From Candidatus Ligilactobacillus excrementigallinarum (GTDB taxonomy: Bacteria > Bacillota > Bacilli > Lactobacillales > Lactobacillaceae): DNA of 46,544 nucleotides. The position numbers were made by a program, and so were the translations under genes. Of the stretch, positions 29,528 to 38,024 are shown one piece after another. The stretch is from positions 1 through 46,544 of the forward strand of contig DXFP01000021.1 in assembly GCA_019114385.1 (NCBI GenBank), given 5' to 3'. Within the stretch, counting starts at the first letter, position 1, and each line of letters begins with the position of its first letter. The notes beneath the pieces are model-generated. The model did no database searches. It saw only the letters and a list, made by a program, of their open reading frames with translations, and was not told the origin of the DNA.

Positions 29528-29568
29528 AAGCAGAGGCTGAACTAATACTGTTTCAGTCTCTGCTTTTT
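29528..29568 (+). terminator. Rho-independent terminator
   Basis: AAAGCAGAGgCTGAA...TTCAGtCTCTGCTTTTTTT. Confidence 0.85.
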
Positions 29569-29659
29569 TTAATCCGCCAACTAATAATCTTTCTTTTTTC
29601 TTTTGCGCTAATCGTTTATAATAAGTAGTTAGGTAAAATTCATGTACGGAGGTTTAATC

Positions 29660-30439
29660 ATGAAGTATTGTGGTGACACAGTTGATCAAGCTTTAAGTCG
29701 TGGCTTAGCAGATTTAAATGTAGGTCGTGACCAAGTGGAAGTAACGGTGGTTAGTCAAGGAAGACGCGGTTTTTTAGGAATTGGAAAAAAACCGGCCGAA
29801 GTTGAAATAAAGGTATTAACACCGGATGACCAAATTGATGATGAATATACTAATAAATTAGAAACTGAAATCACAACTGAAGTTAAGGAAAGTGAAGGCG
29901 ACTATACCACAGAAACTGTAACTGAGTCTAAAGAAACATCAAACTCAGATGAAAAAGATGTTAAAGCTGTTAATGAAGAGCAGTTAGAAAAGGCGTTACA
30001 TACTGTTGGTGATTATTTGTGTGAAATTATTGAGCAACTTGGTATCGATGCTGAAATTTCTGTAACAGTAAATAATCGGTATGTTTATTATGATTTTGAC
30101 ACTGATCAACAAGGACTTTTGATTGGCAAACATGGTAAAACAATCAATGCATTGCAAATTTTGGCACAAGCCTTTTTTGATAAACAAATTAAGCAGCGTT
30201 ATCGTGTGATTTTAGATGTTGGTGATTACCGTGAACATCGTCGAGAAGAATTGCAGCGCATTTCAAAAGAACTTGCTGAACGTGCATTAATTGAACGACG
30301 TGCATTTAAATTGGGACCAATGCCAGCAATGGAACGGAAAGTCGTTCACAAAACGTTGGCTGCTAATCATCATATTCGGGCAAAATCACATGGAAATGAT
30401 CCATACAGATATATCGTGATTGCTCCCAAATTACATTAA
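29660..30439 (+). CDS. jag: Jag/KhpB RNA-binding protein (Jag-N, KH, R3H)
   Basis: GRRGFLGIGKKPAEVEI; LIGKHGKTINALQILAQ; R3H-like APMPAMERKVVH...SHGNDPYRYIVI; RBS GGAGG before ATG 29660. Confidence 0.85.
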   Translation: MKYCGDTVDQALSRGLADLNVGRDQVEVTVVSQGRRGFLGIGKKPAEVEIKVLTPDDQIDDEYTNKLETEITTEVKESEGDYTTETVTESKETSNSDEKDVKAVNEEQLEKALHTVGDYLCEIIEQLGIDAEISVTVNNRYVYYDFDTDQQGLLIGKHGKTINALQILAQAFFDKQIKQRYRVILDVGDYREHRREELQRISKELAERALIERRAFKLGPMPAMERKVVHKTLAANHHIRAKSHGNDPYRYIVIAPKLH

Positions 30440-30501
30440 TTTAGTGGTAAGATATCTGTAAAGAAGTAAATTAGGAGTATTAAAATCTGGAGGATTAACT
30501 T

Positions 30502-30981
30502 ATGCTTGAACATAAACCATACCATCTTGAAGACGAATTGTGCTTTGCGATTTATTCTGCACAAAAAAGCTATAATCATTTCTATAGCGAGGCGCTTAAA
30601 AAATTTAATTTAACCTATCCGCAATACATCACATTGTTGGTTATGTGGGAAGAACGGCGGCCAATGATGGTAAAGGATATCGGTAAACGATTAAATTTAG
30701 ATACGGGGACATTAACTCCATTGCTTAAACGATTAGAAATGAGTGGATGGGTAACCCGAACACGTTCTGGATTGGATGGCCGCAGAGTTTATCTCGAGCT
30801 AACCGAAAAGGCTAAAAATAAAGAAAAAGATGTCAAAAATGCAGTCTCATATTCATTTAGATTAATTGACATGAATTCAAAGGAATATGAAACAAGCGTA
30901 AAATTATTACAAGAAATTACAAGAAAATTAAATGAATTGAATGCATCGATCGATGAAATTCGGGAACGTAATCGCTTTTGA
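30502..30981 (+). CDS. MarR-family transcriptional regulator
   Basis: YPQYITLLVMWEERRPMMVKDIGKRLNLDTGTLTPLLKRLEMSGWVTR. Confidence 0.9.
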   Translation: MLEHKPYHLEDELCFAIYSAQKSYNHFYSEALKKFNLTYPQYITLLVMWEERRPMMVKDIGKRLNLDTGTLTPLLKRLEMSGWVTRTRSGLDGRRVYLELTEKAKNKEKDVKNAVSYSFRLIDMNSKEYETSVKLLQEITRKLNELNASIDEIRERNRF

Positions 30982-31003
30982 TGTAAAATATAATAGAATG
31001 CAA

Positions 31004-31264
31004 CAAACGGATATGCTGTAAGAAGAAATTGAACGAATCATGGATATTAATTCGGGAAATTTCGGCCTTGCAAGCATACCTGTTTTTATTGATTATGCAG
31101 GATAAGAGAGGTTGTGACATAAGTCCAGCCTCTATTTATATATCCGTATAATTGAGTTCCAAAACAAACAGGCATGTCTGTAAATTTAAAAAAACTCCGA
31201 ATCAATACTACGTAATTCGTTTGTTTTTTTCTTACAACATGCCTGTTTAGAGTGTTTTGTCACA
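31004..31264 (-). repeat. Intergenic inverted-repeat element, copy D (two hairpin arms)
   Basis: Arms 31004-31087 and 31165-31251; terminal tgtgacaaaacactct on minus strand; central agaggttgtgacataagtccagcctct. Confidence 0.8.
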
Positions 31265-31357
31265 TCTTCTTCGTTTACATGTAATGTGAGATTTATTGGT
31301 TAATATTTTGTTGCATACGCGCGGTTCAGTCTTATATTAACTAGGCGGCTTTACATC

Positions 31358-31606
31358 CTAACTTAACCAATCATATCTTAATAATTGATTAGTTTTCTGG
31401 TTAACTGGAATCCACAAATGATGGTGCCAAATATCTTTCAAAATTTCAGTAAAAATCTTCAAAGAGCCTTTCTTTTGTTGACTCTTTGGATACTCAATTT
31501 CAATATACTTATTTTGTTCAGTTTTAAGAATAATTTTCTTATTTTTTAAACTGACTATCTGTGCTGAAACAATATCTGAGTCAGCCGTGATTGATTTTTT
31601 CTCCAT
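31358..31606 (-). CDS. Hypothetical 82-aa protein
   Basis: ORF only; codon usage plausible. Confidence 0.4.
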   Translation of the reverse strand: MEKKSITADSDIVSAQIVSLKNKKIILKTEQNKYIEIEYPKSQQKKGSLKIFTEILKDIWHHHLWIPVNQKTNQLLRYDWLS

Positions 31607-31780
31607 AAATCACATCTCAATTCTAGTGAATATATTATCTATGTTCACAATTCTATCCTACATGATGATTGTGAAGAATATGTGCATTTGATGTTAAAAC
31701 TTCTGGGTAAAAGGATAATATTCAAATTATTTGCAATTATAAAAATAACCAAATTCATTAAAAATATTTAAAGTATTTAA

Positions 31781-31808
31781 TTTACATTAACATTTATCAA
31801 TAATATAA
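31781..31808 (+). promoter_or_regulatory. Promoter of the DUF1700-DUF4097-PspC cluster
   Basis: TTTACA (31781) - 16 nt - TATAAT (31803). Confidence 0.6.
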
Positions 31809-31862
31809 TGTAACTAGGGAAGAGGAGACATTATTCGATTTTAAAGTGTCAAAATTATTATA

Positions 31863-31882
31863 AACGTTGATAAATCAACGTT
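31863..31882. promoter_or_regulatory. Perfect 20-bp palindrome in the leader of the DUF1700 operon
   Basis: AACGTTGAT-AA-ATCAACGTT. Confidence 0.5.
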
Positions 31883-31943
31883 TTGGTTTAAATATTTAAT
31901 TAAGGATCAGAAAGGCAGCATCGGTTGCCTGGAGGAGTAAATC

Positions 31944-32576
31944 ATGGACAAGGAAAAATATTTGGTCGATTTGGAAAGTGCAATTAAGCAACTTCCAGAA
32001 GATGAACGCTGCAAAATAATCGCAAAATACGAACAACTAATTGCCGCAGCGAATCTTGTGACCGAAAGTGAAATTGAACAACATTTTGGAACAGCACGTC
32101 AATTAGGACGACAGATTCTGGCAGAAAATGCGCTTGAAGTACGCAAGCGAATTCAAAAACATCATCCTCAACTGTTATCCGTTAATTGGCATGCTTTTTT
32201 AATGATAATGATGGCTGTTTATAGTTCACCAATGACTTATCTGGCTGGCGTTGCCGGGATGACATTAGAATTTTTAGCAGGATTAATTATTTTCTTAATT
32301 GGTTTTGTGATTATTGTTGGTTTATCTGCAGCAACAGTTCTTGGCGGAGTATTAATTTATGCAGGAATTGGTACATTAGGAATGGCCTTTGCGGTTGGAA
32401 TGTTTCACTTAGGAATTGGGTTGCTTTTTATTGCATTTAATTTCTTTATCGTACCTTTAATTCATAGAATTTATGTTGCTTTGTTTGCAGGTTTAAGCAA
32501 TTTGGGGCAAAAGATTTATGTGAAATTCAAGGCACGTTGGGAAAAGAATTTAAAGCTTGAAAAGGAGGCCCAATAA
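31944..32576 (+). CDS. DUF1700-family membrane protein
   Basis: MDKEKYLVDLESAIKQLPEDERCKIIAKYEQLI + 4 TM; RBS GGAGGAG. Confidence 0.8.
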   Translation: MDKEKYLVDLESAIKQLPEDERCKIIAKYEQLIAAANLVTESEIEQHFGTARQLGRQILAENALEVRKRIQKHHPQLLSVNWHAFLMIMMAVYSSPMTYLAGVAGMTLEFLAGLIIFLIGFVIIVGLSAATVLGGVLIYAGIGTLGMAFAVGMFHLGIGLLFIAFNFFIVPLIHRIYVALFAGLSNLGQKIYVKFKARWEKNLKLEKEAQ

Positions 32577-33556
32577 TGAAAATCAAGCGAAATTTAAAGT
32601 GGGGCACGTTGATTTTATTAGTTGGGATCTTTTGTACCATATTCGGTGCATTGAATAATGGGGTCAAAAGTATTGCCTTTGATGGAATTCGACCAGTTGT
32701 TCCAGAAAAAGAACGTCAGTACCGGGAATCAATTGAAAATGAAGCATTTGATTCAATTGATATTGATGTTAAGCGTGCGAAGATTAAAATTCAGCGCGGC
32801 AAGCATTACGCAGTTACATATCAAGGTAAAAAGTCTAATGTGCCAACGATATCAGTTGATAATCATCAATTAGTAATTAATCAGACAAATAATATTTTGA
32901 CAGAAACAGCGAATACGATTCATTGGAAAGAGTCAACGCGGGTCGATCGAGATAACAGTACGATTTTAATTACTGTTCCCGAAAATGTAAAATTACAAAA
33001 AGTTCGTGTATTTAATAATTATGGAATGACGAGTGTTTTGAATATCGATACCTCAATGCTGGAAGTTACAGAAATGGAAGGCGGAATTATTTTGAAAAAA
33101 ACAGCAGCTGATGCGGTTGATTTGGAAGCTGATTCCGGAAAAGATATGTATTTGCAAGATGTTGACTTAGAAAATGGGCAAATTCAAAATACAGGAGTTG
33201 GATTAAATATCAATGACGGTTCGTTAAAGAATATGGCTGTTGACGCTAACCATGGTGATGTTGCATATCAAAAATTATCAGTTGATGGCGGTTCGATTAA
33301 TAATGATGATGGTGATGTAACTTTGAATAAGTTAGAAATTGTGAATGGCTTTACAGTAAATACATGTCGAGGTAATAATAAGGTCACTGATATTGAAAAC
33401 TCAGCCTTCAAGCTTTCTGCACGTAACGGAAAGAATAAATTGTTCAACCAAAGTCAGACAGCCAATAATGAAATGAAATCAATTCAAAATACAAATTCAA
33501 AGGATAACATCTTGAGTTTGACGGTCATAAATGGTAATAATGTAGTTAAGCAATAG
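32576..33556 (+). CDS. DUF4097-family (LiaX-like beta-propeller/adhesin-like) protein
   Basis: N-terminal TM, repetitive beta-strand pattern (FDSIDIDVKRAKIKIQRG...), coupled to the DUF1700 gene. Confidence 0.75.
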   Translation: MKIKRNLKWGTLILLVGIFCTIFGALNNGVKSIAFDGIRPVVPEKERQYRESIENEAFDSIDIDVKRAKIKIQRGKHYAVTYQGKKSNVPTISVDNHQLVINQTNNILTETANTIHWKESTRVDRDNSTILITVPENVKLQKVRVFNNYGMTSVLNIDTSMLEVTEMEGGIILKKTAADAVDLEADSGKDMYLQDVDLENGQIQNTGVGLNINDGSLKNMAVDANHGDVAYQKLSVDGGSINNDDGDVTLNKLEIVNGFTVNTCRGNNKVTDIENSAFKLSARNGKNKLFNQSQTANNEMKSIQNTNSKDNILSLTVINGNNVVKQ

Positions 33557-33567
33557 GAGGGTTTTAT

Positions 33568-33801
33568 ATGGCAAAAAAGAAACGGTTGACTAAATCAACA
33601 GATAAAGTTTTATGCGGTGTATTCGGCGGAATTGCAGAATACTTTGGCTGGGATAAAGCGATTACCCGAATTGTGGGTGCATTTTTAATCCTTTTCCCAG
33701 GCGGTGTATTACCTGGAGCAATTTTGTATTTTATTGCTGCTATGGTGATGCCTAGTCCAACTAAACCCAACATTATTGAAGGGGAATTTAAAGAAAAATA
33801 A
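33568..33801 (+). CDS. PspC-domain protein
   Basis: KKRLTKSTDKVLCGVFGGIAEYFGWDKAITRIVGAFLILFPGG. Confidence 0.9.
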   Translation: MAKKKRLTKSTDKVLCGVFGGIAEYFGWDKAITRIVGAFLILFPGGVLPGAILYFIAAMVMPSPTKPNIIEGEFKEK

Positions 33802-33889
33802 AAAAGGAACTGTACCTAAATCCGTTTATTAACGAAAAAAGAATACAGTATTATAATATGTTTATGAGTTGAAAGGAAGCTTTAGAACT

Positions 33890-34387
33890 ATGTTATCAGA
33901 AAAATTAAGTTTAACTTTTGGACCTGAAAAAGAATTAAAAGAAATTATCGCTGCTCACCCTGAACGGAAATTCAAATTATTTCACGCAGCAGATGATAAT
34001 TCAGAATTTATGTTGATGGATTGCTCTGGAAAAGAATCAATGTTTCATTCAGGATTAGATTACTATATTTGCGGCGAAATTAATCCAAATGAAAATTCAA
34101 CTAATGGTTACATTGAATGCCGTTACGTAACATTAAACGAAGATGAACAAAAAGTATTTAAGTCAATTTTCAAGTCATGGGATGCAGAAGCTAAACGCCC
34201 AGTAGGTTTGGATTCAAGTGTTTTGGTCCACTCTTTGAAAGATAATTTTGAATTTCTGTTGATTAATCAATGGGAAGACGAAAATGTGTTTATGGTTTGG
34301 GATAATGATAAAGACAATCAGATGAACCAATTTGGACATGATGGTAATTCAACTCCGGTTGTTAAGACATATCGTGAAATTGGATAG
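33890..34387 (+). CDS. Hypothetical protein, possible antibiotic-biosynthesis-monooxygenase-like fold
   Basis: 165-aa ORF from ATG 33890 with RBS gaaaggaag; FEFLLINQWEDENVFMVW resembles ABM domains (weak). Confidence 0.6.
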   Translation: MLSEKLSLTFGPEKELKEIIAAHPERKFKLFHAADDNSEFMLMDCSGKESMFHSGLDYYICGEINPNENSTNGYIECRYVTLNEDEQKVFKSIFKSWDAEAKRPVGLDSSVLVHSLKDNFEFLLINQWEDENVFMVWDNDKDNQMNQFGHDGNSTPVVKTYREIG

Positions 34388-34405
34388 ATAAGAAACATAA
34401 CATTA

Positions 34406-34456
34406 TTGAGAGGTTGCGACGTAAGTCCGGCCTTTTTTATTTGCATAATCGAGTTT
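34406..34456 (+). repeat. Degenerate remnant of the intergenic element (central hairpin plus one flank)
   Basis: tgagaggttgcgacgtaagtccggcctttttt...tgcataatcgagtt matches the centre/flank of copies A-E. Confidence 0.55.
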
Positions 34457-34558
34457 TATTGCTTAAATTGCATAAAATCCGAATAAATATTGAGATATCT
34501 AAAATAAAGCATTAAAATTATTACATAGAAGAATTAGGAAATAGAAAGGATTGTAATT

Positions 34559-35587
34559 ATGAAATATTGTCCAAATTGCGGCACTCCTAATAAAGACGAT
34601 GCACAGTTTTGTGCAAATTGTGGTGCTCCAATAAGTAACACCTCTGCTGGTGAACATCTATCGCGCACAGGAGCTGCCCAAAATGAACAATCAACAAATA
34701 CAAATGTTAACCAATTTGCTCCACAACCTCCTAAGAAATCTCATGGATGGCTAATCGCGCTTTTAGTTATTGTAATTATTGTATTAGTAGTTGTAATTGG
34801 CGGAGTGATTGGAAGCCAATCCAAGAAATCAAATGCTAAGGCGGAACAAAGTGCAAAGACCGAAGTTAGTCAAAAGCAAAAAGCAACGACAAATAACGAT
34901 GACTCGAATTTGTCAGCAGATAATTTAACTCCTCAACAAACGGCAACTGCAATTGCTTACTATCAAGGTACAAATAGTTTAGCATGGAGTGCAGTTTCAA
35001 CTGATCAGATGTCACATGATGTTTATGTCCAAAAGAACGGTGACGAAAATATTTCGAATAAAGGGGCTGGCGTTTCATACTGGTTTGGTGCAGTTGGAAA
35101 CGGATATAGTGAATACACATTATCGAATAATGGTAAGACAGTCAACATTTATCAAATTGATTCTGGATCAGATTCTGTTCAAGACCCTAAAGAATCAGTT
35201 TCATTGCAAACTATAGTTGATACCGTAAATAGCAAGCATGTTGCTCAAAAAGTTAGAGATGTAGCTAATGGGGTACATGTCAAAGATTATCGCTCTGATT
35301 CTGATAATCACGATAATGATAGTAACAATAATAATGTTGATACAACTAAATTGAATAAGGATCAAGTGAAGGATTGGGCTTTACGGACATTTAAACATGA
35401 TTATTCTGATTCTGCGGACGATGATTTATCGACTGAATATTTAGGAGTCGATGATGATAATTATGCCGAAGTAGAAGTTCATGATCATGACGATAGTGAT
35501 ATGGATACTACATATCGAGTTAACGGTAGTGGTGAATTGCAAGAAAAGACTGGCGACAGTTGGACAACGGTGAGCGATTCATATTAA
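34559..35587 (+). CDS. Zinc-ribbon single-TM protein with extracytoplasmic domain
   Basis: MKYCPNCGTPNKDDAQFCANCGAPI, TM helix, Asp/Asn/His-rich linker; architecture similar to the 2508-3257 product. Confidence 0.75.
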   Translation: MKYCPNCGTPNKDDAQFCANCGAPISNTSAGEHLSRTGAAQNEQSTNTNVNQFAPQPPKKSHGWLIALLVIVIIVLVVVIGGVIGSQSKKSNAKAEQSAKTEVSQKQKATTNNDDSNLSADNLTPQQTATAIAYYQGTNSLAWSAVSTDQMSHDVYVQKNGDENISNKGAGVSYWFGAVGNGYSEYTLSNNGKTVNIYQIDSGSDSVQDPKESVSLQTIVDTVNSKHVAQKVRDVANGVHVKDYRSDSDNHDNDSNNNNVDTTKLNKDQVKDWALRTFKHDYSDSADDDLSTEYLGVDDDNYAEVEVHDHDDSDMDTTYRVNGSGELQEKTGDSWTTVSDSY

Positions 35588-35638
35588 AATAAATTTTATT
35601 GTAATTTAGATTTTATTGAAAAAGGAAGGAAATATATT

Positions 35639-35983
35639 ATGGCAGTACAAGCAGAATTAACAAAGGGTCAAATTATTTATTTGGCAATTGCAGAATACAA
35701 GGGAAAGAATTATGCAAAGCCATTTTTGGCAAGTGAAGCATATAAACTTGTAAATGAAAAGTTAGGTGAATTGAAGGCGAGCCAATCACGGATGCAAAAG
35801 AATACTTTTATTTTTGAAGTAAATGAAATGTTAGCAAATCAAAGTCGGAATGAAAATTTACTTGGATTGCATTTAACACGTAAGTTTGGCAAGCATTTCA
35901 AAGACGTAACCGGCAAACAAACGTTGACAGCAGATAATTTTGATGATAATAATTTATATCTATCAGTTGAAAAATTAGGTTAA
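35639..35983 (+). CDS. Hypothetical 114-aa protein
   Basis: ORF with RBS ggaagga. Confidence 0.6.
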   Translation: MAVQAELTKGQIIYLAIAEYKGKNYAKPFLASEAYKLVNEKLGELKASQSRMQKNTFIFEVNEMLANQSRNENLLGLHLTRKFGKHFKDVTGKQTLTADNFDDNNLYLSVEKLG

Positions 35984-35987
35984 TAAG

Positions 35988-36027
35988 AAAACCGAGATGA
36001 TGACATTAATTGTCTAGTCTCGGTTTT
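35988..36027. terminator. Bidirectional terminator
   Basis: AAACCGAGA...TCTCGGTTTTTT between convergent genes. Confidence 0.8.
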
Positions 36028-36051
36028 TTTAGTGGTTAAAATTTTGTTGTA

Positions 36052-36477
36052 TTAAAGCTTCATTATATATTCTAAAGCACCGGTTTCAGATTCGATTTGT
36101 TCATTGATAATTTTAAAGCCAAAATCACGATAAAAGGCCATCGCTGTGGTATTTTGTTTGTAAACTTCAAGTGTTAATGTGGAATACTTGGCTTGGACGT
36201 ATTTTAACAACTGAGTTCCAATCCCTTGATGACGAAATTCACGTTTAACAAATAAACCGGCAATGTAATTTTTAACCAAACCAATGAAGCCTGTTATGAT
36301 ATTGTCACGGACTTCTACATAGACTTCAGCTTCGGTTAAAGCTGCTTGTACTTCATCAAAGTGGGATTGCCAGTAATTTTTATTAATAAACGGATGAGCA
36401 TCTAAGTTACTGAATAACCAAATTCGCATAACTTGATTAATTTCATTTTGGTTGGTTAAGTCTAAAGTTCTTATCAT
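36052..36477 (-). CDS. GNAT-family N-acetyltransferase
   Basis: GLVKNYIAGLFVKREFRHQGIGTQLLKYV; YRDFGFK. Confidence 0.9.
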   Translation of the reverse strand: MIRTLDLTNQNEINQVMRIWLFSNLDAHPFINKNYWQSHFDEVQAALTEAEVYVEVRDNIITGFIGLVKNYIAGLFVKREFRHQGIGTQLLKYVQAKYSTLTLEVYKQNTTAMAFYRDFGFKIINEQIESETGALEYIMKL

Positions 36478-36528
36478 GAAATTCCTCCTATTTTTTAATG
36501 TATATAATGTTTTTAATATATCCGATAC

Positions 36529-36559
36529 TTGACATATATTTAGAAATCGATATTATAAT
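36529..36559 (+). promoter_or_regulatory. Promoter-like sequence at the head of the hairpin-rich region
   Basis: TTGACA (36529) - 19 nt - TATAAT (36554). Confidence 0.5.
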
Positions 36560-36569
36560 GATATGGATG

Positions 36570-37180
36570 TTAATTTAACTAATATTTAATATTTTTAATT
36601 ATTTTATAAAAAATATGCTTGATTTACATGTGTAAACATCTTACTATTAATAAGTAAGGCCCGAAAGGAGGTGAGGCGGTGACCGATATTTTAAGATGGT
36701 TAAAGTCAAGTCAAACAATGCAACCGGTATTTTTGCCCAGTACTAGGTTATTGTTTACAGGTTTTAATTATAAAAAAGAGCATTACATAGTAAAATTTGG
36801 GACAGTATAAAAACTATGCAATGCTCATTCTTAATTTATCTGTCATAAAGAAATAACTATAATTATGCGAATTATTGTATGCAATCTTTATGACTGGTTT
36901 CATTTTAACATGATTATCAAAATTGTGAAATCGCCGAATTAAAAGCGATTATCCATGTTTTGATAAACGATTTAATGTTAGATGAAACGGATGTTCGTGT
37001 AGGGTGATTTGAAAGCGTTAAACGGATAAATTGTTTCGAAATAAAACATAATTATCCGGAGATTAAAGAAAGTTATAAAATTTTATTTTACTCAAAATTT
37101 TTGATTTAAAAAGGAGTAAATAGTTAATTTGACCCTAATGACGAAAGTGAAAATTCAAAATAGGCCCGATTTTGAATTAA
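36570..37180 (+). ncRNA. Candidate structured non-coding RNA region with serial hairpins
   Basis: Inverted repeats at 36778-36826, 36842-36894, 36914-36966 (nested), 37023-37058, 37152-37178; no long ORF. Confidence 0.35.
36679..36810 (+). CDS. Candidate 43-aa ORF with near-perfect Shine-Dalgarno
   Basis: AAAGGAGGTGAGGCG-GTG; MTDILRWLKSSQTMQPVFLPSTRLLFTGFNYKKEHYIVKFGTV. Confidence 0.3.
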   Translation: MTDILRWLKSSQTMQPVFLPSTRLLFTGFNYKKEHYIVKFGTV

Positions 37181-37269
37181 AATATACCCAAACGCTTTTA
37201 AACTTACAAGCTGAAAGTAGTCGTAATACTGCATACATTATCTTAATCTAAACAAAAGCGTGATAAATT

Positions 37270-37497
37270 ATGTATGTATTATTTAATGCTCAACATCAAA
37301 TCCTGATTGAGGAAGAAGATTTATTGACCCAGAAAAAGATTTACTATTTCGCAAGCCCAGCGAAAGTAAAGGCTGTAAATTCTTACTCAAATAAAACAGC
37401 TAAAATAAAACGCTTCTTCTCTCCTAAATCCTTTCCCAACTATTATTGGCAAAAAGATAACCGGGTGTTGAGAAAACAAATTCGAGATAATTATTAA
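37270..37497 (+). CDS. Small hypothetical protein, paralog of the 37761-37997 product
   Basis: 75 aa; MYVLFNAQHQILIEEEDLLT...PAKVKAVNSYSNKTAKIKRFF. Confidence 0.55.
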   Translation: MYVLFNAQHQILIEEEDLLTQKKIYYFASPAKVKAVNSYSNKTAKIKRFFSPKSFPNYYWQKDNRVLRKQIRDNY

Positions 37498-37501
37498 GCT
37501 T

Positions 37502-37541
37502 AAAATCCTTTAGATACATGCTTGAAGCAATCTAAAGGATT
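37502..37541 (+). terminator. Terminator
   Basis: AAATCCTTTAGAT...ATCTAAAGGATTTGTTT, 13-bp perfect stem. Confidence 0.75.
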
Positions 37542-37760
37542 TGTTTCTTAAGAGGTTAAGAATATCGCAAACAATCTTAAGTTTATCTTTGTATCATTAT
37601 GAACGTATTAATTTTTTAGCTATTTAATTAATGTATTTAAAAAACTCTATCAATGAGAGGCTAGAGTGCCTATTGTTACTGAATTACTAGTATAATAAAG
37701 AATGTAGAAAAGTTAAGGTCTAAATATTAATTAAATACATAAAAGAAGAGGAAGTTAACA

Positions 37761-37997
37761 ATGTACGTTTTACTTGATGATCAAGGAAACGTTCTGATTG
37801 AGGAAACGAACCTTGCAACGGGAGATAGCTTGGAACGCTTCGTAAAACCAGAGAAGATTAAAGCAATTAACACTTACCGCAATAAAGATGCACGAGTAAA
37901 GACTTTCTTCCCATGGTACTCATTCAAGAACAGTTATCATTTAGTAAAAAAGAGTAAGTGGCTTCACAGTGTAAAAAGTAATATTGTCTTATCCTAA
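37761..37997 (+). CDS. Small hypothetical protein, paralog of the 37270-37497 product
   Basis: 78 aa; MYVLLDDQGNVLIEETNLAT...PEKIKAINTYRNKDARVKTFF; RBS gaagaggaag. Confidence 0.65.
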   Translation: MYVLLDDQGNVLIEETNLATGDSLERFVKPEKIKAINTYRNKDARVKTFFPWYSFKNSYHLVKKSKWLHSVKSNIVLS

Positions 37998-38024
37998 TAA
38001 CGAAATAAAACTACAAAAGAGAAG

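Noticed and set aside
36664-36826. Type I holin-like toxin (AAGGAGGTGA-start architecture)
   Set aside because: The SD and hairpin fit, but the 43-aa peptide lacks a convincing transmembrane helix; kept only as an uncertain small ORF
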